From: Ascoidea rubescens DSM 1968
Taxonomy: Eukaryota; Ascomycota; Saccharomycetes; Ascoideales; Ascoideaceae
Direction: 5' to 3'
DNA: 64,000 bases
Assembly (NCBI RefSeq): GCF_001661345.1
Contig: NW_017962917.1
Span: 434,001-498,000, forward strand
Shown here: piece after piece, positions 42,039-52,800 of the stretch
Position numbering within the stretch: the stretch's first letter is position 1
Layout: the number at the start of each line of letters is the position of its first letter
Notes under the pieces: generated by a model
Seen by the model: the letters and a program-made list of their open reading frames with translations, nothing else
Databases searched by the model: none
What the model was told of the DNA's origin: nothing
Translations under genes and position numbers: made by a program

Positions 42039-44597
42039 ATGGAAACAAAACCAGCTCAATTGGACGAGATGCTCTTCACTAACATCAATGTTGATGCTTT
42101 GTCGTCTAATGTTGTCTCTCCTACCCTCTCAGACTCGCAGCCTGCTCTTCCACCTCAGGCCTCTGTGCTATCCCCAGCAGATTCTGCTGCACCAAGCTCT
42201 GGTCTATCCCTCAGCACTTCCTTCGAGAAGGCATTGCATGTTTGGTCTCAGATATCTTTGCCTGATTTACAGAAACATTGGGACCAGGAGGCTGTCGAGA
42301 TAAAAGATAACCAGAAAAGTCTATTATTGTCCAGAAAGGATCTAGCTGCGTCGACAAAATCGTTTAGAAAATTGTCAAATGATAAGAAATTCAGCAAAAT
42401 CAATCCTCTTTTGAAGTCCTATCAGCAGCAGATTGATAGACTAACAAGGCAAAATAAAAATGTGGAGAATATGTTTTTCAATACGTATAAAATATTAAGT
42501 GAGGCCCCAGACCCCAAACCATTATTAGAAGCCTCTTTAGACTCCTTCTTGATTTCAAATGAGGTTGAAAAATTGAAAAAGGAGAATGAATTTCTTGAAA
42601 ATAAATTGTTAAATTTCAGTGATTATGATAGTTTGAAATTAAAATTGAAAAAATTGTCCAAAAATAATACAGATAACCTTAATTCAAAATTAACTGAAAA
42701 GGATGACCAATACAAAGCTATATTAGACGAGAAAGAGAGAAACTTCCAATTAAAAGAAAACGATTACCAATCTAGAATCACAGAATTGGCAAAAAAAATC
42801 GATGAATTGAAAACCATTAACAAAATTACAAATAGAAGGCTTAAAAACCAAAACAATATTTTAGGGAATAACGATGATGAAGACGACGACGACGATGAAA
42901 ATGATATTAATAATTTAGATAGCGATATTCTGCAGAAAAATTTAAAAAGAAATCTGTCTGACAATGTTACTGCTTCGGAAATCCAAAATATTGACCTTAT
43001 TCAAACTAAAAATTCATTAAAATTGCAATTGGAAATGGTCACCAATGATGCAAATTCTTCCAGAATTAGGGTAATAGAATTGGAAAAAAGAAATGAAAAC
43101 TTAAGAAAAGAAATAATATCGTTGAATTCAAAGATATCCACTAATTCTCAATTCATACAATTAAATAATAGAATCGCTGATCTTGAAACTGAAAATTCAT
43201 TTATTTTATCTAAGAATAATTTAAATTTAAAAAAAACTGAATTACAAATCAACGAATACACTAAAAAAATAAATAACCTTGAAAGAGAAAACAGTCATCT
43301 AAAATCAGAAGTACTTTCTTTGAAAGAAAACTTTCAAAAATTTAGTGATTATGACGAACTTAAAAATGAGCTAGATATCTTGAGAACAATCGAATTTGGT
43401 ATTGATAATGATGATGACACCCTGAACACTGATAACACACTTTCTTCTTCTAAAGATAAACATTTAGATGAAATACTAATCGCAAGAAATCGTAAATTAG
43501 CCAATGAAATCGTAGAGTTTAGAAATCAAAATGAATCACTCACTAAAAACATAAATGAAGTATATGAAAAATTAAATAATAATAAAAAAGAAATCGAAGA
43601 ACTTAAATCATTAAATGAATCTTTAGAAAATGATTTAATGAACGTGAATTCCGCTAAAAATAATAACTTAGAAGCAAACAATGGTTGGGATACAATGAGT
43701 TTTATCTCCGGAATTTCAAGAGTTCCTAAATCAATAATGAATTCAAAAAGAGGTGGTAGATCCACAGGCAAAATATCTCCTGCTGCATCAATCGCTGGTG
43801 GATATAGTTATGAAAAAGAAGGCGTACTTTTGAACAATTTAAATAATCATAACTCTTCTAATTTTGATCCTTCATTGCTAGCTGTAATAACGCAACAAAG
43901 GGATCGATTCAGAACTAAAAACAAAGAATTGGAATTAGCAATCAAAAAATCAAACAAAACAGTAAATGACTTGAAAAGAACAGTTCAGGTACTTAAAAAT
44001 GATAATAATGAACTATATGAAAAAATAAGATATTTGCAATCATATCAAAATTATAGTCTGCAAAATAGAAATAGATCGACAAACGTATCGACTAATCCTT
44101 ATAGCCAAACATTAACAAACTCGGGAAATGATATTTATGACAACGATGCTGAAAGTTTGGATAAATATAAAGATTATTATGAGGATAATCTACATCCATT
44201 ATCGAAGTTTAGAATAAAGGAAGCAGAGAGAGCCAAATCAAAACTACCCGCTTGGGAAAGATTGTTTTTATCACTTGCCAATAGTATATTAGCTAAAAAA
44301 ACGAATCGCTTGTTGTTTATGAGTTATTGTATTGGGCTTCATTGTCTTGTAATGACCATGTTATTTTATTTAATACATAGCTATTCGAACAGTCAAATAA
44401 TTACTTCAAGTTTGGTGAATACTGTGGCATCCGGAATAGAAAATTCAAAATCTTTGCAATATTCAGGAACTGACTCCAAAATAGGGAAGGGAGTAGAATC
44501 CATTATAAAAGATCCTGCCGTGGTTGAATCTGCTAAAGAAGGATCGAAAAAAATAGTAGAGAAAGCAATGGAACTTACAAGCAAAAAGTCCTTTTAA
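42039..44597 (+). CDS. COY1: Golgi coiled-coil protein Coy1 (CASP homologue)
   Basis: This encodes an 852-residue tail-anchored golgin. Yeast Coy1 is the CASP homologue and acts in retrograde Golgi trafficking. The ATG at 42039 was chosen because the frame upstream starts only with TTG. The N-terminal part has the CASP stretch ALHVWSQISLPDLQKHWDQEA. Residues about 90-690 are long coiled coils interrupted by an acidic Asp-run loop near 42880. The C-terminus carries the family block YEDNLHPLSKFRIKE and LPAWERLFLSLANSILAKKT, then a single membrane anchor (about 757-780, LLFMSYCIGLHCLVMTMLFY) and a short lumenal tail. TAF12 is divergent and PAN1 convergent. Confidence 0.9.
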   Translation: METKPAQLDEMLFTNINVDALSSNVVSPTLSDSQPALPPQASVLSPADSAAPSSGLSLSTSFEKALHVWSQISLPDLQKHWDQEAVEIKDNQKSLLLSRKDLAASTKSFRKLSNDKKFSKINPLLKSYQQQIDRLTRQNKNVENMFFNTYKILSEAPDPKPLLEASLDSFLISNEVEKLKKENEFLENKLLNFSDYDSLKLKLKKLSKNNTDNLNSKLTEKDDQYKAILDEKERNFQLKENDYQSRITELAKKIDELKTINKITNRRLKNQNNILGNNDDEDDDDDENDINNLDSDILQKNLKRNLSDNVTASEIQNIDLIQTKNSLKLQLEMVTNDANSSRIRVIELEKRNENLRKEIISLNSKISTNSQFIQLNNRIADLETENSFILSKNNLNLKKTELQINEYTKKINNLERENSHLKSEVLSLKENFQKFSDYDELKNELDILRTIEFGIDNDDDTLNTDNTLSSSKDKHLDEILIARNRKLANEIVEFRNQNESLTKNINEVYEKLNNNKKEIEELKSLNESLENDLMNVNSAKNNNLEANNGWDTMSFISGISRVPKSIMNSKRGGRSTGKISPAASIAGGYSYEKEGVLLNNLNNHNSSNFDPSLLAVITQQRDRFRTKNKELELAIKKSNKTVNDLKRTVQVLKNDNNELYEKIRYLQSYQNYSLQNRNRSTNVSTNPYSQTLTNSGNDIYDNDAESLDKYKDYYEDNLHPLSKFRIKEAERAKSKLPAWERLFLSLANSILAKKTNRLLFMSYCIGLHCLVMTMLFYLIHSYSNSQIITSSLVNTVASGIENSKSLQYSGTDSKIGKGVESIIKDPAVVESAKEGSKKIVEKAMELTSKKSF

Positions 44598-44778
44598 TAT
44601 TGTTTTATATATTACCCAAATACAAACTTTCTTACTTTAAAACTTTAAACTAGCAATTATGATTGTGTAAAAAAATTTATTAAAAAGAAAATTAAAAAAA
44701 CATACAAAACTTTTAATTTAAAAACAACAAATCGTTTAGTAAAAAACTAGTGGTAAGCAAAATAGTGCAATTAAATGT

Positions 44779-47700
44779 TTATAAAACTACTTTTCCTACT
44801 TTTCCGCCACTGGAAATGTGTTTTACTTCTTCAGGAACTTTTTTTAAACTTTTACCAAGATTAATTTCGCCTAATAACGCATTGATATTTGGAACAGAAG
44901 AGCTTGGAGCAGAAGGACCTCCAGATGATATACTTGAAGGAATTGGTGGTGGTGGAGGAGCAGATGGTGCAATTAAAGGTGGTGCAGGTGGTGGTGGGGT
45001 TAAAAAAGCAGGAGGCGCTGGTGGTGCTGGAGGAACAATTGTAGAAAAATTGTTTTTATTTCCAGATTGAAAACCAATTGGAAGTGGGGAAGGAACTGCA
45101 CTTGGAACTTCAGAAGGAATATTTTCTAAAGGAGGAAAAACACTTTCGTCTCCTATAGCGTCATCAAAGGATTCAGAATCTATAGTTTCTGGAATAGAAA
45201 TATCAGAATCACTAGCATAGCCATCAGCTTTAGGTTTATCATAAGTTTCTTTATGCAAAGTTGAGTTATTGTTATTGAGAACACTCGTGGGTTCAGATGC
45301 AACTACAGGTTCAGGTGTAGCTATAGGCTGAGCTATATGATTAGGAACTTCTGGAAAAGAGGAAACAGTGGCAAAACTACTTGGAGTTGGCGATGATTTT
45401 GCTGAAATAAAGTTCAGTTGAGTTGCAGATGATTGTGGGAGAACACTTTTTTTGATATCATCAGTGTTGGAAGAACTTCCATTTCCAAACAACAAATTTG
45501 CTAATTTCTTTCCTCTTGCTCTGTCTAAATCCTCGTCATCTTCTTCATTTATAAAGTCATCATCATCACCCCAATCATCATCCTCGTCATCATTTCCACC
45601 TCTTTGATTAATTCTTTGTTTTTCCGCCAAGTTTTTGTCAACTGTAGGCTTTTGAGGGAGTGAAGATGTATTATTATTATTCATGAAAAAAGGATTGTTT
45701 GAGGTATTTGGGGCGCTAAGAGGAGTTGATGATTTGGGTATGGAAACAGAAACAGCGGGAGAAGCAGCTGGATCTGGAGCTGAAGTTGAAAGAACAACAG
45801 GAGCAACAGGAGCAACAGTAGGCTTATCAAACCCCTTTGCAAATGGATTGGTTTGGTGGTGAGAATTGATGCTTGCAGCTTCTTCTGGCTCTTGAACCAA
45901 ACTTGGTTCTGAAACAGTATCAGTTGATCTTTCCTGATTTTCTTGTTGTTTTTTCATTTGATCAATTTCTGCTCTCAATTTTGCCAATCTCGCTTCTTTT
46001 TCTTTCTTTCTAGCTAATTTTCTTGCTTTCTTAGCATTTTCTTTTTTCTCCTTTTCTTGTCTTTCCTTTTCCTGTCTCTCTATTTCTAGTTTTTCTTTCT
46101 CAATTCTTTCTTTTTCTTCTTTTTCTTTCTCGAGTCTTTCTTTTTCTTCTTTTTCTTCTTTTTCTTTTTTTAATCTTTCTTTTCTTTCGTTTTCTCTCTT
46201 TTCCATTTCCTTTTTTTCAAGTAAAATTCTTTGATACTCATCATCATCAGAGTCATCGTCAGAAGTGTCATCATCTGAAGATGTATAATAATTTACTGGT
46301 TTGAATTGGGGTTGAGAAGGTTGAGGAAAAGGTGCAGGTTTAGGCTTTGATTGAAATTGAGACTCGACACTTCTGTTCTGAATTTGAGATGGAGGGGTTT
46401 CAACTTTAGGTTTGGAAAATGCGGGTTTTGGAACAACGGGATCTTGTTGATTAGATCTAGTTTTAGGAGGTGGTGGAGGAGCCCTGCTTTTTTTTGGTGG
46501 AGCAGAAAGATTTGTTGAAGATGAAGATGGAGATTGTGATTTTGAGTTTTTTGGATAAATTCCCAATGAAGCTAATCTTTCATTCATTCTTTTGGTGGCT
46601 TGTGCTTTAATATAAGCAGCTCTTTCCTCTGGAGTCTTGTAGTGATTTGCAGCAGGAGGAGGAGGAGTTGGTGCTGGTGCTGGTGCTGGTACTGATTGAG
46701 AAATTGTGGATTCAGTAAGAGAAGTTTGTGAGGAGGATTGTTTAAAGTTGTTTCTCACAAAAGAAGGTTTTGAAGCAACGGGAGGAGAGACTCTTGAAGA
46801 TGATCTTCTTGGCTCAAATTCTCTTGGAGCAAAAGATTTTGTTGTTTTAAATAGATTGATGAATCGTCTAACATCATCTTGCACACCAGCGCCAGTTTCC
46901 CATTTGTGAGAAATATTTTTCTTTAAACTATCACCGGCACCGAGAGATTTTAGATTGTTTTCAATTTTCATTGAATAGTTTCTAATATCGTTTTGAATAT
47001 CATTAACCATCTCCTTTGAAGATTTTTTGAGTGAAAAAGTTTCATCATAAATTTCTCTTAAAGATTTTGAGTTTGGAATTCTTTTTCTTGTATTCAATCT
47101 GTATAGATCAATTTTTTTGCGACCTAATTCCTCATCTAGATTATTAATTTTTGAAATTAATTGGGGGACTCTATCATTTAGCGAGTTAAGTTTTCTTAGT
47201 AGATCGTCTTTATAGGATTCTGAGATTGAATTTGAGTTATCAGGATAAGAGTTGATATTTTGTTGGATTTGTTCGATTTGAGATTTCAATTTAACAATTG
47301 CTAGTTCGTTGTTCTGAGCAATTCTATCCTCAGTAGATGCATAGTCATCTTCTGCGTCTAAAGCAGAGAAAAGAATTTCCTTTTCATGAATGCGAGTTCT
47401 CAAAGCGGATATTTTTTCATCGACGGATAAAGATGAAGGAATTTGTAGAGGAGAGTCATGATCTTTTTTTTGAGGGTAATCATTTGCTTTTCGATGTCTG
47501 TTTGAGCTTTTATAGAAGGAAAAGTCGTTATCGTTATTTTGGTATCTACCAGAAGAGATTGAATTTGAGGAGTGGGTTGATTTTTGGGAAAAGGCGCCAG
47601 CATTTTTCAAAAAGTTTTTAGCAGAATTGAAGGAATCATCAATGATTTTTGAGCTGATTGGTTTTAGTTCAATGGGTAGAGAAGTTGGAATTTGGACACC

Positions 47701-49236
47701 GTTGATTCTTTTGTAGACGAGATGCATTGCTACAGCAAATTCATCTTTATTTAGCTTACCTCTTTCATTTGAGTCAGCTAGACCCCAAATTTTTTCTAGG
47801 TCAGTTCTGGATAAGCCAGATTTTGAAAAGATTTCTATGGCAGCGGGACCATCAACAAAGCCAGAATTTGATTTATCCCAGGCAGTAAAGATGTTGTTAT
47901 AGATTGTCATTTCGCCCTTTGAAATTGTCCAGTTTGTGATGTTGTTGTTGGGTTGGATATTGTTGTTTGGGTTGAAGTTGTTTTGGGTAGGAAGGTTGAA
48001 AGAAGATTGAATTGCGCCAGGCATAAAAGCACCCTGCATCGATTGCAATTGAGAGACCCCACCAGTTACAGCAGGTCTTAAGGGCAAAGCAGTGGGAATT
48101 TGGTAGCCAGTTTGTTGGAATTGCAAGGGGGGAGCAGTGCCAGTTAGATTTTGTTGAAAGCCAGTTTGCTGAAAGCCAGTTTGTTGGAAAGGGATTTGCT
48201 GTTGGGGAGCAAAAGCGTTAGTTAGCTGTTGACCGGCGGTTAATTGAGGTAGTAGATTTTGCTGGGAGTCGTTGTTTTGAGTAGTAGTGAAAGGACTTGT
48301 ATCAGGCAATTCGTCCTTTTTATTTTTGTTTTTATTGTTTAGGGTGGGATCATCATCATCATCGTTGGTCAAGCTGATGACTATGGCGTCGATGAAGCTT
48401 GAGATTTCATTTGCTATCTTTTTGGGCAATTTGATTGGCAACTTCTTGTCATTCAAAACAATATTGCATAAATGCAAAGCTAGAACGAATTCTGGGAAAA
48501 GTAGTTTACCGGCACGAGTAGTGTCAGAAAGAGCCCATACTTCCTTTAGGGTCTGAGGAGAGAGACCAGACTTGAGAAGGATTTTTTTGGCAGATTTACC
48601 GTCGATTGATTGTTCGCCAGCTTTAATTGATTTGCGAAACAATTCTTCAAATTTGATTTGGTCCTGAGAAGTGACAAAGGATAGACGAATGTTGGGGATT
48701 TTTAGATCAGGATTAAGTTTTTTGGAAGAAGAGTTTGAGACAGCAGAAGAAGCAATGGAGGGAGCGCCGGTTCGTTGGATTGTCAATTGGTCAAGACTTA
48801 GCATGTTTTGGAGCGGTCTGAAACCAGTGGGTTGAGCAACCAAGAAACCAGTTTGTTGTGGTTGGAGAGGTTGAACATTTTGCTGTGGTTGAAATTGTTG
48901 GAAAGTGGTCAAAGGAAACGAGCCAGTCTGCTGAGAGAGAAGCTGGGATTGAGGTTGAGGTTGAGGTTGAGGTTGAGGTTGAGGTTGCTGATTGAGCTGG
49001 TTAGGAAGACCAGAGAAAAAGGTGGTCTGGGGCTGTTGAGCATAAAGGCCAGTCTGCTGTTGCTGGAGGAGACCAGTCTGCTGAGCAGTAAGTTGCTGTT
49101 GCTGTTGCTGTTGCTGTTGGAGAAAGCCAGCTTGCTGAGCAGTGAGCTGCTGGGGCTGGAAAAAGCCAGTCTGGGCAGGCAATTGGGGCTGCTGGAGCTG
49201 GAGGTAGGGCTGCTGGTTCTGCAGGTAGGGATACAT
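44779..49236 (-). CDS. PAN1: Endocytic scaffold Pan1
   Basis: This encodes a 1485-residue actin-patch scaffold activating Arp2/3 (S. cerevisiae Pan1: 1480 residues). The ATG at 49236 gives MYPYLQNQQPYLQ; the frame upstream is G+C-rich promoter. The N-terminal region is Gln-rich with many QTG-type motifs (e.g. PAQTGFFQ, QQTGLLQ), resembling the LxxQxTG sites phosphorylated by Prk1/Ark1 kinases. EH domain 1 lies at about 190-290 (SGLSPQTLKEVWALSDTTRAG), with a second QTG cluster following. EH domain 2 lies at about 440-530 (SGLSRTDLEKIWGLADSNERGKLNKDEF). Coiled coil follows (600-760), then a Lys/Glu coil (about 1010-1130). The C-terminus is Pro-rich and ends with a WH2-like segment, NINALLGEINLGKSLKKVP. 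All expected parts are present. Confidence 0.93.
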   Translation of the reverse strand: MYPYLQNQQPYLQLQQPQLPAQTGFFQPQQLTAQQAGFLQQQQQQQQQLTAQQTGLLQQQQTGLYAQQPQTTFFSGLPNQLNQQPQPQPQPQPQPQSQLLSQQTGSFPLTTFQQFQPQQNVQPLQPQQTGFLVAQPTGFRPLQNMLSLDQLTIQRTGAPSIASSAVSNSSSKKLNPDLKIPNIRLSFVTSQDQIKFEELFRKSIKAGEQSIDGKSAKKILLKSGLSPQTLKEVWALSDTTRAGKLLFPEFVLALHLCNIVLNDKKLPIKLPKKIANEISSFIDAIVISLTNDDDDDPTLNNKNKNKKDELPDTSPFTTTQNNDSQQNLLPQLTAGQQLTNAFAPQQQIPFQQTGFQQTGFQQNLTGTAPPLQFQQTGYQIPTALPLRPAVTGGVSQLQSMQGAFMPGAIQSSFNLPTQNNFNPNNNIQPNNNITNWTISKGEMTIYNNIFTAWDKSNSGFVDGPAAIEIFSKSGLSRTDLEKIWGLADSNERGKLNKDEFAVAMHLVYKRINGVQIPTSLPIELKPISSKIIDDSFNSAKNFLKNAGAFSQKSTHSSNSISSGRYQNNDNDFSFYKSSNRHRKANDYPQKKDHDSPLQIPSSLSVDEKISALRTRIHEKEILFSALDAEDDYASTEDRIAQNNELAIVKLKSQIEQIQQNINSYPDNSNSISESYKDDLLRKLNSLNDRVPQLISKINNLDEELGRKKIDLYRLNTRKRIPNSKSLREIYDETFSLKKSSKEMVNDIQNDIRNYSMKIENNLKSLGAGDSLKKNISHKWETGAGVQDDVRRFINLFKTTKSFAPREFEPRRSSSRVSPPVASKPSFVRNNFKQSSSQTSLTESTISQSVPAPAPAPTPPPPAANHYKTPEERAAYIKAQATKRMNERLASLGIYPKNSKSQSPSSSSTNLSAPPKKSRAPPPPPKTRSNQQDPVVPKPAFSKPKVETPPSQIQNRSVESQFQSKPKPAPFPQPSQPQFKPVNYYTSSDDDTSDDDSDDDEYQRILLEKKEMEKRENERKERLKKEKEEKEEKERLEKEKEEKERIEKEKLEIERQEKERQEKEKKENAKKARKLARKKEKEARLAKLRAEIDQMKKQQENQERSTDTVSEPSLVQEPEEAASINSHHQTNPFAKGFDKPTVAPVAPVVLSTSAPDPAASPAVSVSIPKSSTPLSAPNTSNNPFFMNNNNTSSLPQKPTVDKNLAEKQRINQRGGNDDEDDDWGDDDDFINEEDDEDLDRARGKKLANLLFGNGSSSNTDDIKKSVLPQSSATQLNFISAKSSPTPSSFATVSSFPEVPNHIAQPIATPEPVVASEPTSVLNNNNSTLHKETYDKPKADGYASDSDISIPETIDSESFDDAIGDESVFPPLENIPSEVPSAVPSPLPIGFQSGNKNNFSTIVPPAPPAPPAFLTPPPPAPPLIAPSAPPPPPIPSSISSGGPSAPSSSVPNINALLGEINLGKSLKKVPEEVKHISSGGKVGKVVL

Positions 49237-49815
49237 GGTGGTGGCAGAAGAAGAACAGACAGCGGAAGAACAGGCAGCAAAAGAAGCAGGAGAAGCTGAA
49301 GCAGGAGAAGCTGAAGCAGGAGAAGAGCGACGCGTGGCCCGAGCAAATAGGGGAGTGTGCACGTGCGCTTACATGAGCGGCAGTGCACGTGCCGGGCTGC
49401 TCCAACGGCAGGGTCACCAGCAAAGCACTCAGCAGCTTCGTCTCCAACGCCTCGTCCAGCATCGCCAGCACCGCCAGCAGCCCCTTCTTCTGTCGCCCCC
49501 CGTCTGTTTTCCTGTGCTGCCCGTGCTTCCTGTGCTGCCTGTGCTTCTCCTGCCGCCTTTGCCCTTCCCTCCACTGCGTGTTCTCCTTGCTGTGCTGATT
49601 GCTCACTGGTTTCCCACCTCGTTTTGTCATTCCTCTGGGCTTGTAATACCTCGTTCAATCCGAACTTTATTGTTTATTCCACTATCACTTTCTAGAATTG
49701 CATCTCATTGGACTACGAAAGCCTGCCCTCTTTCCTAGTTTTTACTTTGATTCAATTTGCACATCTCTTTGATGTTATTCCTTCGTCACGTCTTTCTCTT
49801 ATTTATATTCCAACA
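49237..49815. promoter_or_regulatory. Shared PAN1/SWI3 divergent promoter, G+C-rich
   Basis: A 579-base divergent promoter. It contains two CACGTG sites (49360-49365 and 49386-49391), a GCAGGAGAAGCTGAA direct repeat next to PAN1 (about 49285-49330), and TGTGCTGCCTGTGCTTCT-type sequence (about 49513-49555) sharing an exact 15-mer with the ATG27 leader. Overlapping ORFs in four frames are products of the base composition. The SWI3-proximal 180 bases return to A+T-rich. Confidence 0.6.
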
Positions 49816-52800
49816 ATGTCTCTTGATTTAAATCCCCAATCAACTACCGATCTCAATAATAGCATCGCTGATGATAATCACACTCAATTACTTTCTACCA
49901 CCACTAGTCCACCTAACGATGATAGCCCCAAACCTGACCACTCTGAAAAAACTGCTCAATCTGATTCAATTCAAAAAAACAACCTCAATATAAAAAAAAT
50001 TCACGAAAAAGATACTCAAAGCGACATTTCCTCAGAAACCTTAGTAAACGACTTTCCTGATACCGATAACAATAGCAATATAGACAATAACCTAATTAAA
50101 ATTGACATCATTAATAACAACAAATCTAGTATTACTGATAATAATGATATCCATGACGATGGTCGTAATAATAATAACCATACCAATGGTAATATCGATA
50201 ATAAATATAATAAAGATAATACTGATAATAACAATGATAACAATGATAACAATAATAATGATGATAATGATGATAATAATGAAACTCTCTCTCGGGATTC
50301 TTTAAATCAATCTATTAACTTTGATTTGGAAATTTCAAAAAATGTAAATAATATACAAAATATAGACAATATACAAAATACATTTAATAACAGAAATAAT
50401 AATCAAATTGATTCAATTGAAAATATCAACTCAAATGACTCAATCGACTCAAATGATTCCAATAATAATGACAATACTGAAAGTAATGACAACAATAACA
50501 ACAATGAAAACAACGAAAACAATGAAAATAATGAAAATAATGAAAATAATGACAATATTGAAAATAACGACAATAATTCAAGTGCTGAAAATATTGAAAG
50601 TATTCAAAACAATTCATCCGATAAACCAGAAGTTAATCAATCCATCGATAACCCAATTAGTAACTCAACTACAATTCAAATTCAATCCCAACCACAACCT
50701 CACTCTCAAATCACTCCAATTGATTCTTCTCTCACCTCCGACAATCAACCTCAAAAAATCGACCATATTACTCCCTCCAGTTCTCAATCAAAACTACAAA
50801 ATGAGCAACAAAAACTTCAAATTCTTCAAAAAATCGATCATATTGATCAATCCCTTCATCAAAACAATCAATCTCTTGTTCAAAATATTCAGCCACTAAA
50901 CCAAAAGTCTTCTTTAAAACAATCTTTCCCAATTCAAAACCAAAACCAATCCCAGTACAAATCACAACAGTATCTTGCTCAATATCATCCCCCAAATCAA
51001 CCTCCCTTCCAAAAATATCCCCAACAAAATCAATTCTCTCCCAACCAGCTGCACCAACAAATCTCTCAAAAACCTTACACGAACAATCAAAAACAAAGAT
51101 CTTCCTCAAATCCCAAAATCCAGTCATCCTCTCTTCCTCCCTCTTTACCAGCAAAACCCATGGTATACACAATCTCTTCCTCTGCCAATAACACCTCCAC
51201 CAACCAAAATATCTCTATTAATTCATCCATCCCTACAAACTCTCCCAATAATCCTAATCCCAATCCTAACTCTAGTCCCAATCACAATCATAATCATAAT
51301 CATAACAATAACACTTATAATAATTATCATACTCACTACAATAACCATCCCCAAAAACAAAACTACTTTCAACCCCAACAACAACCCCAACAACAACAAC
51401 AATCTCAGCAACTTCACAACTCAAAAGTGAAAAACTATAATAATATTCAACAAATGAACCCAAGTTATAAATCTCATTCTCTATCGCCCCCTATGCCCTC
51501 TAAAAATATTTCCAATAATCAAAATAACCAAATACCTTCAATTCAAAATAAAAATACTATCCGAAAACAATCATTTAACAACAACAATACCAACTATAAC
51601 CCAAATAATATAAACAATATAAACCATGGCAATGCTCAAATTAATAATTCAAAACATTTTAACAACAATTTTGCTAATACAAACAATAACGATTCCACTC
51701 AATTTCAAAAAATTCATCCTCAATTTGACAGATCCTCCTCCATTTCATCTGATAAATTTAAACATAAACCAAATCCCGAAAACAGAAACTCTAACAGAAT
51801 TCCAGAATCTCAAACCCAAATTGATGACGAAAAAATAAAACAAGAGGAAAGAGAAGATAACGAAAAATTGAATCTCTTAGAAAAACAAAATCAAGAACTA
51901 ATCCAAAAAAATATCTCCGAAACTAATGATCAGAATATGGATTTAATTGAAACAGAAAAACCTTCTCAAGACAATCCTGAAGATGAAGCAAATGACGTTG
52001 AAATGGATTCAGAATCGTCTTCGATTTCAAGAGCCGACCCTAACGACGATATTCCAATAATCCCTCAAACCCACGCAATAGTCATTCCATCTTATGCTTC
52101 TTGGTTTAATTTCAGAAAAGTAAGAAGAGTCGAGATTGAATCTTTGCCCGATTTTTTTGATAATTCAAGTAGATCAAAAACACCATTAATTTACATTAAA
52201 TATAGAAATTTTATGATAAATACTTATAGATTAAATCCTAGTGAAAATTTAACCGTTACTGCCTGTCGTCGAAATCTAGTTGGAGACGCAGGCTCAATTC
52301 TTAGAATACATCGTTTTTTGACTAAATGGGGACTAATCAACTACCAAGTGTCTCCTGAGCTTGCAATTAGAAATGTCGAACCTCCATTGACAGACCATTT
52401 CAAGATTGACACTGATACTCCAAAGGGATTATTTCCATTTCAACCATATAAACTACCAAAGGAAACAGATGGTGTTTTGAATAAATTAAAAATGCTACTA
52501 AATATTGATGAAAATACGGCCTCTTCTGATGAAAATAATAAAGATAAATCTGAAAATGATCAAAATTTGGCTAAAACCAAGAAAAGAAAATTAGATCAAA
52601 TAATGGAATCCAATATTGAAAAATTAGAAAATGGAAATCTCAGTATCAAAAATGAAAAACTGCCAAAACTAGCCATGAATTTAAAATCAAAAAATACTAA
52701 ACAAGAAGATAAAGATACCTTTTCTTCACAGTCTGGCGCTACTAAAGCAAATGATAAAAATATTGAACAAAAAGAACAAAAAGAACAAAAAGAAAACACA

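Noticed and set aside
49235-49738. Frames of up to 249 codons on both strands in the PAN1/SWI3 promoter
   Set aside because: Up to five frames are open at once, which indicates base composition, and their translations are low-complexity Ala/Gly/Arg or Leu/Ser/Cys.
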